Assembly: GCA_003222895.1 (NCBI GenBank)
Contig: QHXI01000047.1
Span: forward strand, 1 to 32,736
DNA: 32,736 bases
Direction of reading: 5' to 3'
Source of the DNA: Acidobacteriota bacterium
Lineage (GTDB): Bacteria; Acidobacteriota; Blastocatellia; Pyrinomonadales; Pyrinomonadaceae
The notes under the pieces are model-generated. The model was not told where the DNA came from and did not search any database. It worked only from the letters and a program-made list of their open reading frames with translations. The position numbers were made by a program, and so were the translations under genes. Shown one piece after another: positions 1 to 7,258 of this stretch (positions are counted from its first letter, which is position 1; every line of letters begins with the position of its first letter).

Positions 1-208
<208 letters not shown>

Positions 209-219
209 GCTTGAGAGGA

Positions 220-507
220 ATGACAGACTCTGGCTATCATCGATGTCATCAGGGAGAAGTTGCGCGATGGCGATTACGAGTTCGCCATCCCTCATTTCTT
301 TGAAGAGATGGCCAATGATGATTTACTCTTCGCCGACATTGAACGAGTAATTGCGACGGGACACATTCGACGACGATTCACCCGCGACCCTCGCGGCGCC
401 CGATATGAAGTTGTTGGCGCTGCGATTGATGATCGCGAGGTGGCGGTGATTGTCGAATCAAAGAAACAGGCAAGCTGCTTTTCATAACGACGTACGCCCT
501 GGTGTAA
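220..507 (+). pseudogene. DUF4258-family toxin-like gene, frameshifted
   Basis: The middle of the gene reads in one frame (about 230-457) and resembles DUF4258 proteins: AIIDVIREKLRDGDYEF, then a helix, then RYEVVGAAIDDREVAVIV. That frame ends at a TAA at 485-487 after an uncharacteristic tail. One frame over, starting at 457, the sequence continues as IKETGKLLFITTYALV and stops at 505-507, which is the expected family ending and lies 3 nt before the next gene. A single missing base near 455-457 explains this. The only ATG with a purine-rich site nearby (ATG at 220) is also out of frame with the body, suggesting a second indel near 232; alternatively CTG 230 or TTG 260 starts the protein. DUF4258 proteins commonly pair with YgiT-type zinc-finger antitoxins, as here. 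Confidence 0.75.
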
Positions 508-510
508 ATC

Positions 511-783
511 ATGAACAATAATAAGAAGAGCTACGATTACGGCAACTGCCACGTGTGCGGCGAGCAGATGCAAGAGAAGCGAATCAACCAGGACTTCTGG
601 CTAAAAGGAAAGCTGGTGGTGATTGAGTCCGTCCCTGCCGGAGTCTGTCCTCAATGCGGCGAAAAGATTGTGAAAGCCGATGTCGGTCGCGAACTCGCAA
701 GTCTGATTCAAAACCTCAAACGCCTGCCGAAACGAAAAACGATCAGCGTTCCTGTACTTCGATACGCGAAGAAAGTTGCGTGA
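511..783 (+). CDS. YgiT-type zinc-finger protein, probable antitoxin of the DUF4258 pair
   Basis: This is a 90-residue protein with two CXXC knuckles, CHVC at residues 13-16 and CPQC at 46-49, spaced as in the YgiT/MqsA N-terminal zinc domain. It ends in a basic stretch (RLPKRKTISVPVLRYAKK) that could contact DNA or the toxin. It lacks the helix-turn-helix domain of full MqsA, as is usual for short YgiT-type proteins that sit directly behind DUF4258 genes. It starts 3 nt after the stop of the ancestral upstream reading frame, so the two were probably cotranscribed and translationally coupled. It appears intact although its partner is frameshifted. The antitoxin role is inferred from family and position. 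Confidence 0.8.
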   Translation: MNNNKKSYDYGNCHVCGEQMQEKRINQDFWLKGKLVVIESVPAGVCPQCGEKIVKADVGRELASLIQNLKRLPKRKTISVPVLRYAKKVA

Positions 784-807
784 GCCTACCGCGAAGCCCG
801 GCCGCGT

Positions 808-863
808 ACCCAGCGCTAAAGCGCTGGGCTACTGTCAAACGTCCGCTACGCGGACGAAATTAC
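808..863 (+). repeat. Palindromic intergenic repeat, copy 1 of a direct pair
   Basis: A 56-bp unit contains two hairpins: CCCAGCGCT/AGCGCTGGG (809-828) and GTCCGC-TAC-GCGGAC (841-855). A second copy in the same orientation, about 80% identical by eye, lies at 1916-1971. The pair brackets the addiction-module genes. Confidence 0.8.
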
Positions 864-898
864 TTGTCTCGATTGCTCGTAGTGAGTAGTCTTTGACT

Positions 899-1144
899 AT
901 GGCCACATCTGAAGAAATCTTTCGTGACGCGATGGCTTTGCCGCCCGAGGCGCGCGCTGAACTCACGGAGCGATTGGTCGAAAGCTTGGCGCAGGATGTT
1001 TCGCCAGACATCGCTACCGAACAGCTTGCCGAGGTGCGACGACGCATCGCGCAGGTAGAGTCTGGAGAAGTCGAGCTGGTTCCCGGTGACGAGGCATTAG
1101 CCCGAGTCCGAAATCTGCTCGCGCAACACCTGCCATCGAGCTAA
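899..1144 (+). CDS. Addiction-module antitoxin (PF09720-like)
   Basis: This 81-residue protein begins MATSEEIFRDAMALPPEARA and matches the small helical addiction-module component family: an N-terminal amphipathic segment, an LPPEARAELTERLVESL core, then a charged helix ending in RRRIAQVESGEVELVPGDEALARVR. Members are antitoxins to ParE/RelE-type toxins. The ATG at 899 is preferred to the TTG two codons upstream. The stop is 3 nt before the start of a ParE-like gene, which gives the standard antitoxin-toxin order. The antitoxin is intact while its toxin is frameshifted. A very similar N-terminus recurs in the proteins at 1522 and 23708. Confidence 0.82.
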   Translation: MATSEEIFRDAMALPPEARAELTERLVESLAQDVSPDIATEQLAEVRRRIAQVESGEVELVPGDEALARVRNLLAQHLPSS

Positions 1145-1147
1145 CGC

Positions 1148-1449
1148 ATGGCGAGCTACGGCTTTCATTCTGAAGCAGCCGAAGAATATCTCGCCGCGAC
1201 ACAGTATTACCTCGATCATGCTTCGCCTCTAGTCGCCGCAGCCTTTGTCGCCGAAGTTGAAGGAGCAATTTGCTTGGCGCTCCGACAACGGGGGCGGTGA
1301 TCGAAGGGCCGCAGATACGTCGTTACTTACTCAAGCAGTTTCCTTATTCAATTTATTATCGTTGGGAAGCTGAGAAAGATCGCGTTTCTATCTACGCGGT
1401 TATGCACTTCAGCCGGCGTCCTGGTTACTGGCATGAACGACTCACATAA
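1148..1449 (+). pseudogene. ParE/RelE-family toxin, frameshifted
   Basis: The ATG at 1148 opens MASYGFHSEAAEEYLAATQY, a normal ParE N-terminus with its helical hairpin, but this frame stops at TGA 1298-1300. From about 1276 the family continues one frame over: TGAVIEGPQIRRYLLKQFPY, then SIYYRWEAEKDRVSIYAVMH, then FSRRPGYWHERLT, ending at TAA 1447-1449. That is the complete conserved C-terminal beta-sheet of ParE toxins (gyrase inhibitors or ribosome-dependent relatives). One small indel between about 1270 and 1290 accounts for the break. It directly follows its antitoxin, with a 3-nt gap. As written it can only produce a 50-residue fragment, so the toxin should be inactive. Confidence 0.85.
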
Positions 1450-1521
1450 TTCTGTCGCTTGGATCTGCGCGTTTTCTAAATCACTTTTGCCCACTCTACT
1501 TCGCGGGGTTATCTTTTATGT

Positions 1522-1866
1522 ATGGCCAGCTTTGCCGAAGTGGAAAAACTCGCGCTCACGCTATCTGAACATGAACGTGCGAGACTGGCCGCGAAGCTTA
1601 TCGACTCGCTATCGAATGCTGATCCCGATGAAGATGTGGGGAGGGAAGCAGCCAGGTTCAAGCCGGTCAGCTCGAGCATGCTTCGCAGGGTTCGTTACGA
1701 TCCGAAAAGTGGATTTCTCGACGTTGTCTTCAGGACTGGTGAGACCTATCGCTACAAAGATGTTCCATTGGATGAATACCACAAGCTGATGAAAGCTGAG
1801 TCTCACGGCAAATACATGCAGATGCACGTCATCGATCACTATGAGGTTGTTAGGTTAGACGACTAA
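1522..1866 (+). CDS. Fusion of an antitoxin-like N-terminus with a KTSC domain
   Basis: The protein has 114 residues. Residues 1-45 (MASFAEVEKLALTLSEHERA...) resemble the first half of the PF09720 addiction-module antitoxins, including the ERARLAAKLIDSLSN core. Residues from about 48 to 110 (PVSSSMLRRVRYDPKSGFLD...) match the KTSC domain: SS near its start, a YDP turn, FRTGETYRYKDVP, then KLMKAESHGKY. KTSC domains usually occur alone as about 60-residue proteins of unproved role, found at the C-terminus of some lysyl-tRNA synthetases and near mobile genes. The antitoxin half lacks the usual C-terminal helix that binds the toxin. The start is the ATG at 1522; no strong Shine-Dalgarno sequence precedes it. 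The function is unknown. Confidence 0.75.
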   Translation: MASFAEVEKLALTLSEHERARLAAKLIDSLSNADPDEDVGREAARFKPVSSSMLRRVRYDPKSGFLDVVFRTGETYRYKDVPLDEYHKLMKAESHGKYMQMHVIDHYEVVRLDD

Positions 1867-1875
1867 ACCTATGTC

Positions 1876-1891
1876 GCCCGCTAGAGCGGGC
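1876..1891. repeat. Small GC-rich hairpin after the KTSC gene
   Basis: GCCCGCT-AG-AGCGGGC is a perfect 7-bp palindrome 10 nt after the stop of the KTSC gene. It could help to stop or stabilise the transcript, but no T-run follows, so it is classed as a repeat rather than a terminator. Confidence 0.5.
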
Positions 1892-1915
1892 TTTAGATCT
1901 GTTAATTAATCGCTG

Positions 1916-1971
1916 ACCCAGCACTGAAGTAATGGGCTATTATCAATCGTCCGCTATGCGGACGAATCCAC
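1916..1971 (+). repeat. Palindromic intergenic repeat, copy 2 of a direct pair
   Basis: This is the same unit as at 808-863 in the same orientation. The second hairpin is conserved (GTCCGCTATGCGGAC, 1949-1963). The first is eroded (CCCAGCACT...TAATGGG), so this copy looks older or less constrained. A fragment resembling the repeat at 17435-17510 (CGGTCGGGGCTACTGCAC) follows at about 1981. Confidence 0.75.
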
Positions 1972-2079
1972 GCCTCCTCACGGTCGGGGCTACTGCACCC
2001 GTCGCTAAACTCCGTTCACGCGCGGCCTGATGTTCGATTATTGTAATCTGTCGGCTGTTCTCAATATATAGAGATCAAA

Positions 2080-2970
2080 ATGGTCAATCCGGTCAATGTC
2101 AAAATCCTGGCCTTGTCGATCTGCGTGCTCGCTGTTGCCGCAGGACCTGTGGCCGCTCAGACCTCAAGTGTCGCCGTCGCTCCCATGCAGATGCGCGGCT
2201 GGATGCCGGTGATTGAAGTGAAGCTGAACGGGCAGGGACCCTTCGCCTTCATGATCGACACCGGCGCGGGGATGCAGGCGGACATCGATCCGTCGGTCGC
2301 CGCGCGACTCAAACTGCGTTCGAACGGCAGAGCAATCAACGGCGATCCGTCGGGAGAAAATGATCGAGAGGTCGAAATCGCGACGATAGACTCGATCGCG
2401 TTCGGAGGAGGAAGAGAAGGAGGCGGCGTCGAGTTTCGAAAGGTGACGGCGGTCGTTCGTCCGCAACGAATTACGAAAGACTACCCCGAGGTCGACGGCA
2501 TCCTGGGCTTCGCTTTGTTCACTGATTATTTGTTGACGCTTGATTACCGGTCCATGCAAGTCAGAGTTGCGCGCGGAACGTTGCCGACGGTTAACGGAAC
2601 TGACATTTTGAATTTTGAGATCGAGAATCGAATTCCGGTGATCGAAGTCGCAATTGGAAAGATTCGAGTGCGCGCGCACATCGACTCGGGCAACTTTGTC
2701 GCCGGTTTTATTCTGCCCGCAGAGATCGCCGAACAGCTTCAATTGCTGACGCAACCGGTGACGGTGGGCCGCGCGCGTTCAGTCAGTAATCAGATTGAAC
2801 TCAAGCAGGTGCAATTGAAGGACACGATTCGCATTGGCGGCTTTGATTTTCCCCAGCCGAGGATTACGTTTCCCGCCTTGTCGGATACCAACGTCGGGTT
2901 CAAGGTCCTGCGCGACTTTGCGCTGACCTTCGATCAAAAGAACCGCCGCGTGAAATTAGCGCGCGAGTAA
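2080..2970 (+). CDS. Secreted retropepsin-like aspartyl protease family protein
   Basis: The protein has 296 residues. Residues 1-27 form a signal peptide (ILALSICVLAVAAGPVAAQ) ending near A26, so it is probably periplasmic. Two half-domains follow, each with a beta-hairpin and an active-site-like loop: MIDTGAG with Asp60 and HIDSGNF with Asp202. This gives the D-[TS]-G pair of a single-chain retropepsin-fold protease (the bacterial gag-asp/aspartyl_protease families). Each half ends with the conserved hydrophobic-hydrophobic-Gly motif: DGILGFALF (about 143-151) and VGFKVLRDF (about 275-283). A Gly/Glu-rich loop (GGGREGGGVEFRK) in the first half is unusual. The gene stands alone and shares a terminator region with the convergent receptor. 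Substrate unknown. Confidence 0.8.
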   Translation: MVNPVNVKILALSICVLAVAAGPVAAQTSSVAVAPMQMRGWMPVIEVKLNGQGPFAFMIDTGAGMQADIDPSVAARLKLRSNGRAINGDPSGENDREVEIATIDSIAFGGGREGGGVEFRKVTAVVRPQRITKDYPEVDGILGFALFTDYLLTLDYRSMQVRVARGTLPTVNGTDILNFEIENRIPVIEVAIGKIRVRAHIDSGNFVAGFILPAEIAEQLQLLTQPVTVGRARSVSNQIELKQVQLKDTIRIGGFDFPQPRITFPALSDTNVGFKVLRDFALTFDQKNRRVKLARE

Positions 2971-3203
2971 CTTGTCGCGGTTTTTGCCAAGCGCTAAACT
3001 GGCCTCGATCCGACTCCCTCCATTTTTCCCTAATCGCGAAGTAAGTGTCTTGGCCTCAGCAGAATGACAGGTCTTAACGACGCCGGCTCTCTTCAAAGTG
3101 AATGCATCGCAGTCGCTCTCAGTTTCGAATCGACCACCGAAGGCTTCACGGCGAGCTGGGAAGCGAAGCGAAAAAGTTAGTAGCTAGTCGCTCAAGGCAA
3201 AAT
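2971..3203. other. Intergenic stretch before the shared terminator
   Basis: No convincing gene is present. A 38-codon ORF (3064-3180) starts MTGLNDAGSLQSECIAVALS, but it has no ribosome-binding site and no recognisable similarity. Confidence 0.5.
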
Positions 3204-3242
3204 AAAAACGGCGAGTGCAGATTAACCGCGCTCGCCGTTTTT
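3204..3242. terminator. Bidirectional Rho-independent terminator
   Basis: AAAAACGGCGAG (3204-3215) and CTCGCCGTTTTT (3231-3242) are perfect 12-bp inverted arms around a 15-nt loop. Each strand ends in a T-run, so it can terminate both the aspartyl protease gene (plus) and the Oar-like receptor gene (minus), whose stop is at 3278-3280. Confidence 0.9.
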
Positions 3243-3277
3243 GTTTGCGAAGAAGCTTGGAAACTTCCTGTTTCTTT

Positions 3278-6200
3278 CTACCAGTTCAATTTCAATCCAA
3301 ACTGAAATTGTCTGGGATCGTAGGCTGCCGTCGGGCGGCTGTAATAATGGCCATTGCTCGCGCGCTGGTTGAAGGCGTTTACGTCCGAAAAGAAAGGTGA
3401 AGCGGCGGCTTCGTTAAATCGATTGAAGAGGTTAAAGCCTTCCGCAATCACATCCAGTCTCAGGCGTTCGCCGAGCCGAATCACGCGCGTCAGTCGCATG
3501 TCGAACGATGCGTAGCTGTGCGTGATGCCGAGATCGCGACCGAGACTGCCGTTAGTAAATGCCGTCGTCGGCACGAACAAGACGCCGCTGGCATTCACGC
3601 TCGGGCGATCATTTGAACTTTGCAAATCACCATTGGAGTCGCTTCCGGTCAAAATATTAAAAGGACGACCTGAAGAGATTTCAACGATCGGCGCCAGCGT
3701 AAAGTCTGATAAGAACTTGTGTAAACCATCGCCATGACGCCACTCCGCCGGTGAAGTTAGGATGCCACTAAATACAAATCGGTGGCGCTGGTCGAATAAG
3801 GAGTTGGCGCGCTCGGCCCGAAAGTTTCGATTGTCCTGAGGTTTGAGCAGCGTTTGCAGGTCGCTGGAGTCGTCAATTGAGTGCGACCACGTGTACGAAG
3901 CTTGAAACTCAAAATTGTTTGCAAAGCGTCGCTTCAATTCCAAATTCATAGCGTTGTAGTTCGAATTGCCATCGGATAGTTGCGCATCAACTTCACCGAA
4001 TGGCGTAATTGGGCCGCGCGTGCGCACGGTGTTTGCTCCGGCTAAGGCTGCATCGAAGACGGCCTTGGTAACCGCACCGCCCGTGACCGATGCCACAAAG
4101 AAATAGTTGGGACTGTTTGGGCGGAAGAAGTTCGCGGCAATCGGGCTGACGACACCTTGACCCAGGGCATTAACGCCAACAAGTCCGGGAATGACGACGG
4201 TAAATCCTGGTGGACATCCGGCGCCGGGACAAGCGGTTGGCAGACTGAATAACAAAGCCTGACTGTTGCTGGCCGGAGCAGCCCCGGCAAAGCGTCGGAA
4301 ATTTTCAATCAACAGATCTGTGCGCGGCGAATTCACGTCTTCGGGGTGCGGAAGGTGATGCGCACCGACGAAGATGTAGCTGGCCGAAATTGACATGTCT
4401 TTTGTCAGTTGATGCTCGACGGTGAAGTTTGCCTGGTTTGCGGACGCGTATTCAAACTTCTTGCCCACGGCCAGCGTGAAAGGAAAGAGCGGACCGAAGC
4501 CAACGAAAGTCTGATCGTTGAAGCGAACTCTGCCGGGCAGGTACTGTGCGGTAGTGGCAACGCCGGGCGTAGTAAGACCGGCGGGACACAAAGCATTGCT
4601 TGTCGCCGTTGAGCAAACGGTCCCCTGAAAAAGTTGCAGCAGGTTCAGGAGTTGGTTGGACGCGGGACTACCCGGCAGGACGGAAAAATATTGCTGTTGC
4701 TGGGCGGCATCCGCGATGTCTGAGTTAAAGGCGACAGCCAGGAGCGGGTGATCGTAAAAGAGACCGAAGGCTCCGCGGATTACTGTTTTGCTTTTGCCGT
4801 TAATGTTCCAGGCAAAGCCCACACGCGGTGCGAAGTTGTTCGTATCCCGCGGGAATCCTTGCTGCACGTTCACTGCGTCCTGTGCTGTTTGTAAATCAGA
4901 GGCGGCGAGCGTGATGCCGGTCAACGGATCTTTGAAGCCGATGGGCGCGATCGTATCAGTCAGCTCAACGTCGTAACGCACGCCATAGTTGAGGGTAAAG
5001 TCCGGTCGAATCTTCCAACTGTCCTGGGCAAAGAACGCCAGCGGACGATTTTTAATCGCGCTGTTCGGATTGCCAAAGCCCTGGATAAACGCCGAGGGGA
5101 AACCCAGCCCGTAGGATTGCACTGGAGTCAAATCCGGGGCGGCGGCTGACAGGCTTGGAATAAATCCTGATGCAAGTGTGCTGGCGGCCACGCCACCGAA
5201 GTTGAAAAGGCCCGGGAAGTTTAATTCAAACCGCGCACTTACATTGATAAAGTTAAAGTCCCCGCCAAATTTGAAGGTGTGATTGCCCCGAAGATAGTTC
5301 AGACTATCCGTAAATTGATAACGCTTCTCGGTTCGATTAACCGGCGAAAACGGATTCGATCCCATGAAGGCCGAACCGATCACTTGAATCGCCGTGCCCG
5401 GAATTTGCGAATCGAAAGTTGCCTTGCGGCGTCCGAAATTGAAGCGCGCCTCGTTAACAACTTTATTGGAAAGCGTCGATGCCACCGAAGCAACGAAAGA
5501 AATGTCTCGCAACTTTTGAATGCCGGTGCGCGAGAAATCATTTTGCCCCAATGTTTGGTTTTGTGACTCGTCTTGAATACCGGTCAAGTCGCTCGGATTG
5601 TATCCGAAGCGCAAGGTCAAATTATTCTTACGATTGATCTGATGATCGATACGCCCTGAATAGAAACTCGTCGATTCAGAAATCGGGAAGATACGCGCGA
5701 GACTATTGAGCGGGCGAAATGCAATTGGCTGGCCAGCCGTATTGACCGTTACAAAGTTTGGCAAGATGCCGTTATTGGCAGCCGATGGAACGGGCGCACC
5801 GGAAATGAAGAAACGGCCCCCGATCACTTGACCCGCGGAGATCGCACCGCCCGGACTGCGTAACGGGCTTACGCCATTAAGTCCGATTTGGCCGCCGGAT
5901 GATGCGAACGTCGCATATGTAATGGCGCGTCCAATGCGCGCGGCATCACCGCTGGCGAGTTCACCTCCAATGAAAGCAACTTGCGCCGCAGTGAGGTTCG
6001 AATAAACGTTCGAGAAAGGCAGAAACGGAGCTCCGATGGTAATGCTGCTCGTCAAACCAGCTCCGACATCGCTGGTAAAAAATCCCGACTCTTGACGACG
6101 ACGTTGCTCGAAACTGGCAAAGAAGAAGGTCCGGTCCTTCTTAATTGGGCCGCCCAGAGTGGCCCCAAATTGCGCCCGCGTAAACGGCGGTTTCTTGCTG

Positions 6201-7027
6201 GGATTGTTATCGATCAGGGGCGCAAATGCATTCCGTGCTTGAATTGATTTGTGGCGCAGAAAGGCAAAGATGTTCCCGCGAAAATCATTAGTGCCGCTCT
6301 TCGTTACGACGTTTACAATGCCGCCCGTCGCGCGGCCAAACTCCGGCGCGTAGGAATTGGTGGCGACTTGATACTCTTGCACGGCTTCCTGACTCACGGT
6401 CGAGCGCGCGGCATTTATTGAGTTGTCCGTATAGTCAGCGCCGTCCACCTGCACGAGCGTCGAGCGTCCGCGCTGGCCACCGATGTTCAAGCCAGATGTT
6501 GGCGCCGGTCCGATAGGACGCCCGTTGTCGCGCCCCACCGTGGAGATGGTCAGCGCGAATCCGGTGGCGCTGCGCTCGTTAATGGGAAGGCTGTTGACTC
6601 GCTGCTGATCGATTGTCGAGGCTACCGCCGTGCTCGATGTTTCCACCACGTTGACTGGCGCGGTGGTCACAGTTACGGTAGCTGTTACGTCGCCAACTTC
6701 TAACGGCACGTCCTGCACTGCTGTCTGGCCGACTGTCAGCGTCACGGCGGGGATTAGCGCAGTCTTGTAGTTCGCGGCCTTAACAGTTACTTCGTATTGA
6801 CCCGGCGGCAAATTAACGATCTTGTAGAAACCGTCATCGTTAGTTGTCGCTTCGCGCGACAGGTTGGTCGCGGCATTACGCGCCGTGATCGAGGCATTGG
6901 GCACGGCGGCACCGTTTTGATCGCGAACAGTTCCTTGCAGGTCGGCAGCATTCGATTGAGCTTGCGACATGGCGGCGCTCACGCAAAGCAAAACTGCGAA
7001 ACAGGCTAACAGAACTCGCAACGACAT
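3278..7027 (-). CDS. Oar-like TonB-dependent receptor with carboxypeptidase-regulatory domain
   Basis: This is an outer-membrane receptor of 1249 residues from the ATG at 7027. That start gives a clean signal peptide (MSLRVLLACFAVLLCVSAAM...AQA); an in-frame TTG at 7090 would bury it. Residues about 28-110 form a CarboxypepD_reg/CnaB-type beta-sandwich (LQGTVRDQNGAAVPNASITA ... DDGFYKIVNLPPGQYEVTV). The TonB plug follows (NSLPINERSATGFAL ... STLVQVDGADYTDNS ... FGRATGGIVNVVTKSGTNDF), then a barrel ending in FQFGLKLNW with a C-terminal aromatic residue. Oar-type receptors in Acidobacteriota and Myxococcota are linked to uptake of large substrates or to outer-membrane protein export. The gene stands alone, and the substrate cannot be told from the sequence. 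A perfect palindrome abuts the start codon. Confidence 0.9.
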   Translation of the reverse strand: MSLRVLLACFAVLLCVSAAMSQAQSNAADLQGTVRDQNGAAVPNASITARNAATNLSREATTNDDGFYKIVNLPPGQYEVTVKAANYKTALIPAVTLTVGQTAVQDVPLEVGDVTATVTVTTAPVNVVETSSTAVASTIDQQRVNSLPINERSATGFALTISTVGRDNGRPIGPAPTSGLNIGGQRGRSTLVQVDGADYTDNSINAARSTVSQEAVQEYQVATNSYAPEFGRATGGIVNVVTKSGTNDFRGNIFAFLRHKSIQARNAFAPLIDNNPSKKPPFTRAQFGATLGGPIKKDRTFFFASFEQRRRQESGFFTSDVGAGLTSSITIGAPFLPFSNVYSNLTAAQVAFIGGELASGDAARIGRAITYATFASSGGQIGLNGVSPLRSPGGAISAGQVIGGRFFISGAPVPSAANNGILPNFVTVNTAGQPIAFRPLNSLARIFPISESTSFYSGRIDHQINRKNNLTLRFGYNPSDLTGIQDESQNQTLGQNDFSRTGIQKLRDISFVASVASTLSNKVVNEARFNFGRRKATFDSQIPGTAIQVIGSAFMGSNPFSPVNRTEKRYQFTDSLNYLRGNHTFKFGGDFNFINVSARFELNFPGLFNFGGVAASTLASGFIPSLSAAAPDLTPVQSYGLGFPSAFIQGFGNPNSAIKNRPLAFFAQDSWKIRPDFTLNYGVRYDVELTDTIAPIGFKDPLTGITLAASDLQTAQDAVNVQQGFPRDTNNFAPRVGFAWNINGKSKTVIRGAFGLFYDHPLLAVAFNSDIADAAQQQQYFSVLPGSPASNQLLNLLQLFQGTVCSTATSNALCPAGLTTPGVATTAQYLPGRVRFNDQTFVGFGPLFPFTLAVGKKFEYASANQANFTVEHQLTKDMSISASYIFVGAHHLPHPEDVNSPRTDLLIENFRRFAGAAPASNSQALLFSLPTACPGAGCPPGFTVVIPGLVGVNALGQGVVSPIAANFFRPNSPNYFFVASVTGGAVTKAVFDAALAGANTVRTRGPITPFGEVDAQLSDGNSNYNAMNLELKRRFANNFEFQASYTWSHSIDDSSDLQTLLKPQDNRNFRAERANSLFDQRHRFVFSGILTSPAEWRHGDGLHKFLSDFTLAPIVEISSGRPFNILTGSDSNGDLQSSNDRPSVNASGVLFVPTTAFTNGSLGRDLGITHSYASFDMRLTRVIRLGERLRLDVIAEGFNLFNRFNEAAASPFFSDVNAFNQRASNGHYYSRPTAAYDPRQFQFGLKLNW

Positions 7028-7045
7028 TCGGTACAACTGTACCGA
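7028..7045. promoter_or_regulatory. Perfect palindrome abutting the receptor start codon
   Basis: TCGGTACA-AC-TGTACCGA has 8-bp perfect arms and a 2-nt centre, and ends one base before the ATG at 7027. It replaces the usual Shine-Dalgarno position; none is visible. It could be an operator or a hairpin that masks translation initiation. If the TTG at 7090 were the true start it would simply be coding. Confidence 0.45.
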
Positions 7046-7113
7046 CAAATTTCCCGACGCACTTACCGGCGGCGTCAAACTAATTAACAATCGACTATGA
7101 GGAGAGAGTAATT

Positions 7114-7206
7114 ATGAAAGCTTTCCTTGACTCGCATATCAGCGGTTTCTGCTGGCATTGTGCGTCGACGACACCCTCGATGAGTCGCAGGCAGTTTGTA
7201 CCCTAA
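7114..7206 (+). CDS. Possible 30-residue ORF with a strong ribosome-binding site
   Basis: GAGGAGAGAG at 7100-7109 precedes ATG 7114 by a good distance. The ORF reads MKAFLDSHISGFCWHCASTT and then MSRRQFVP before TAA. It resembles no family I recognise. Its MKAFL beginning may be the remnant of a signal peptide whose frame was lost, since the sequence could also be read as a short hydrophobic segment in another frame. It lies between two minus-strand genes. Support is weak. Confidence 0.22.
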   Translation: MKAFLDSHISGFCWHCASTTPSMSRRQFVP

Positions 7207-7258
7207 ATCCATTCGCGAGGCAAGAACTTAATGATAAGGATGGATTCGCTGCCCACGC

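Noticed and set aside
455-470. Programmed frameshift in the DUF4258 gene
   Set aside because: There is no slippery heptamer or downstream stem-loop at GTCGAATCAAAGAAAC; a plain indel is simpler.
1433-1789. 118-codon plus-strand ORF overlapping the KTSC gene
   Set aside because: It is out of frame with both the ParE remnant and the KTSC fusion, and its composition (Trp/Ser/Arg-rich) is that of a shadow frame.
3064-3180. 38-codon ORF starting MTGLNDAGSLQSEC
   Set aside because: It has no ribosome-binding site, no similarity I recognise, and lies just before a terminator.
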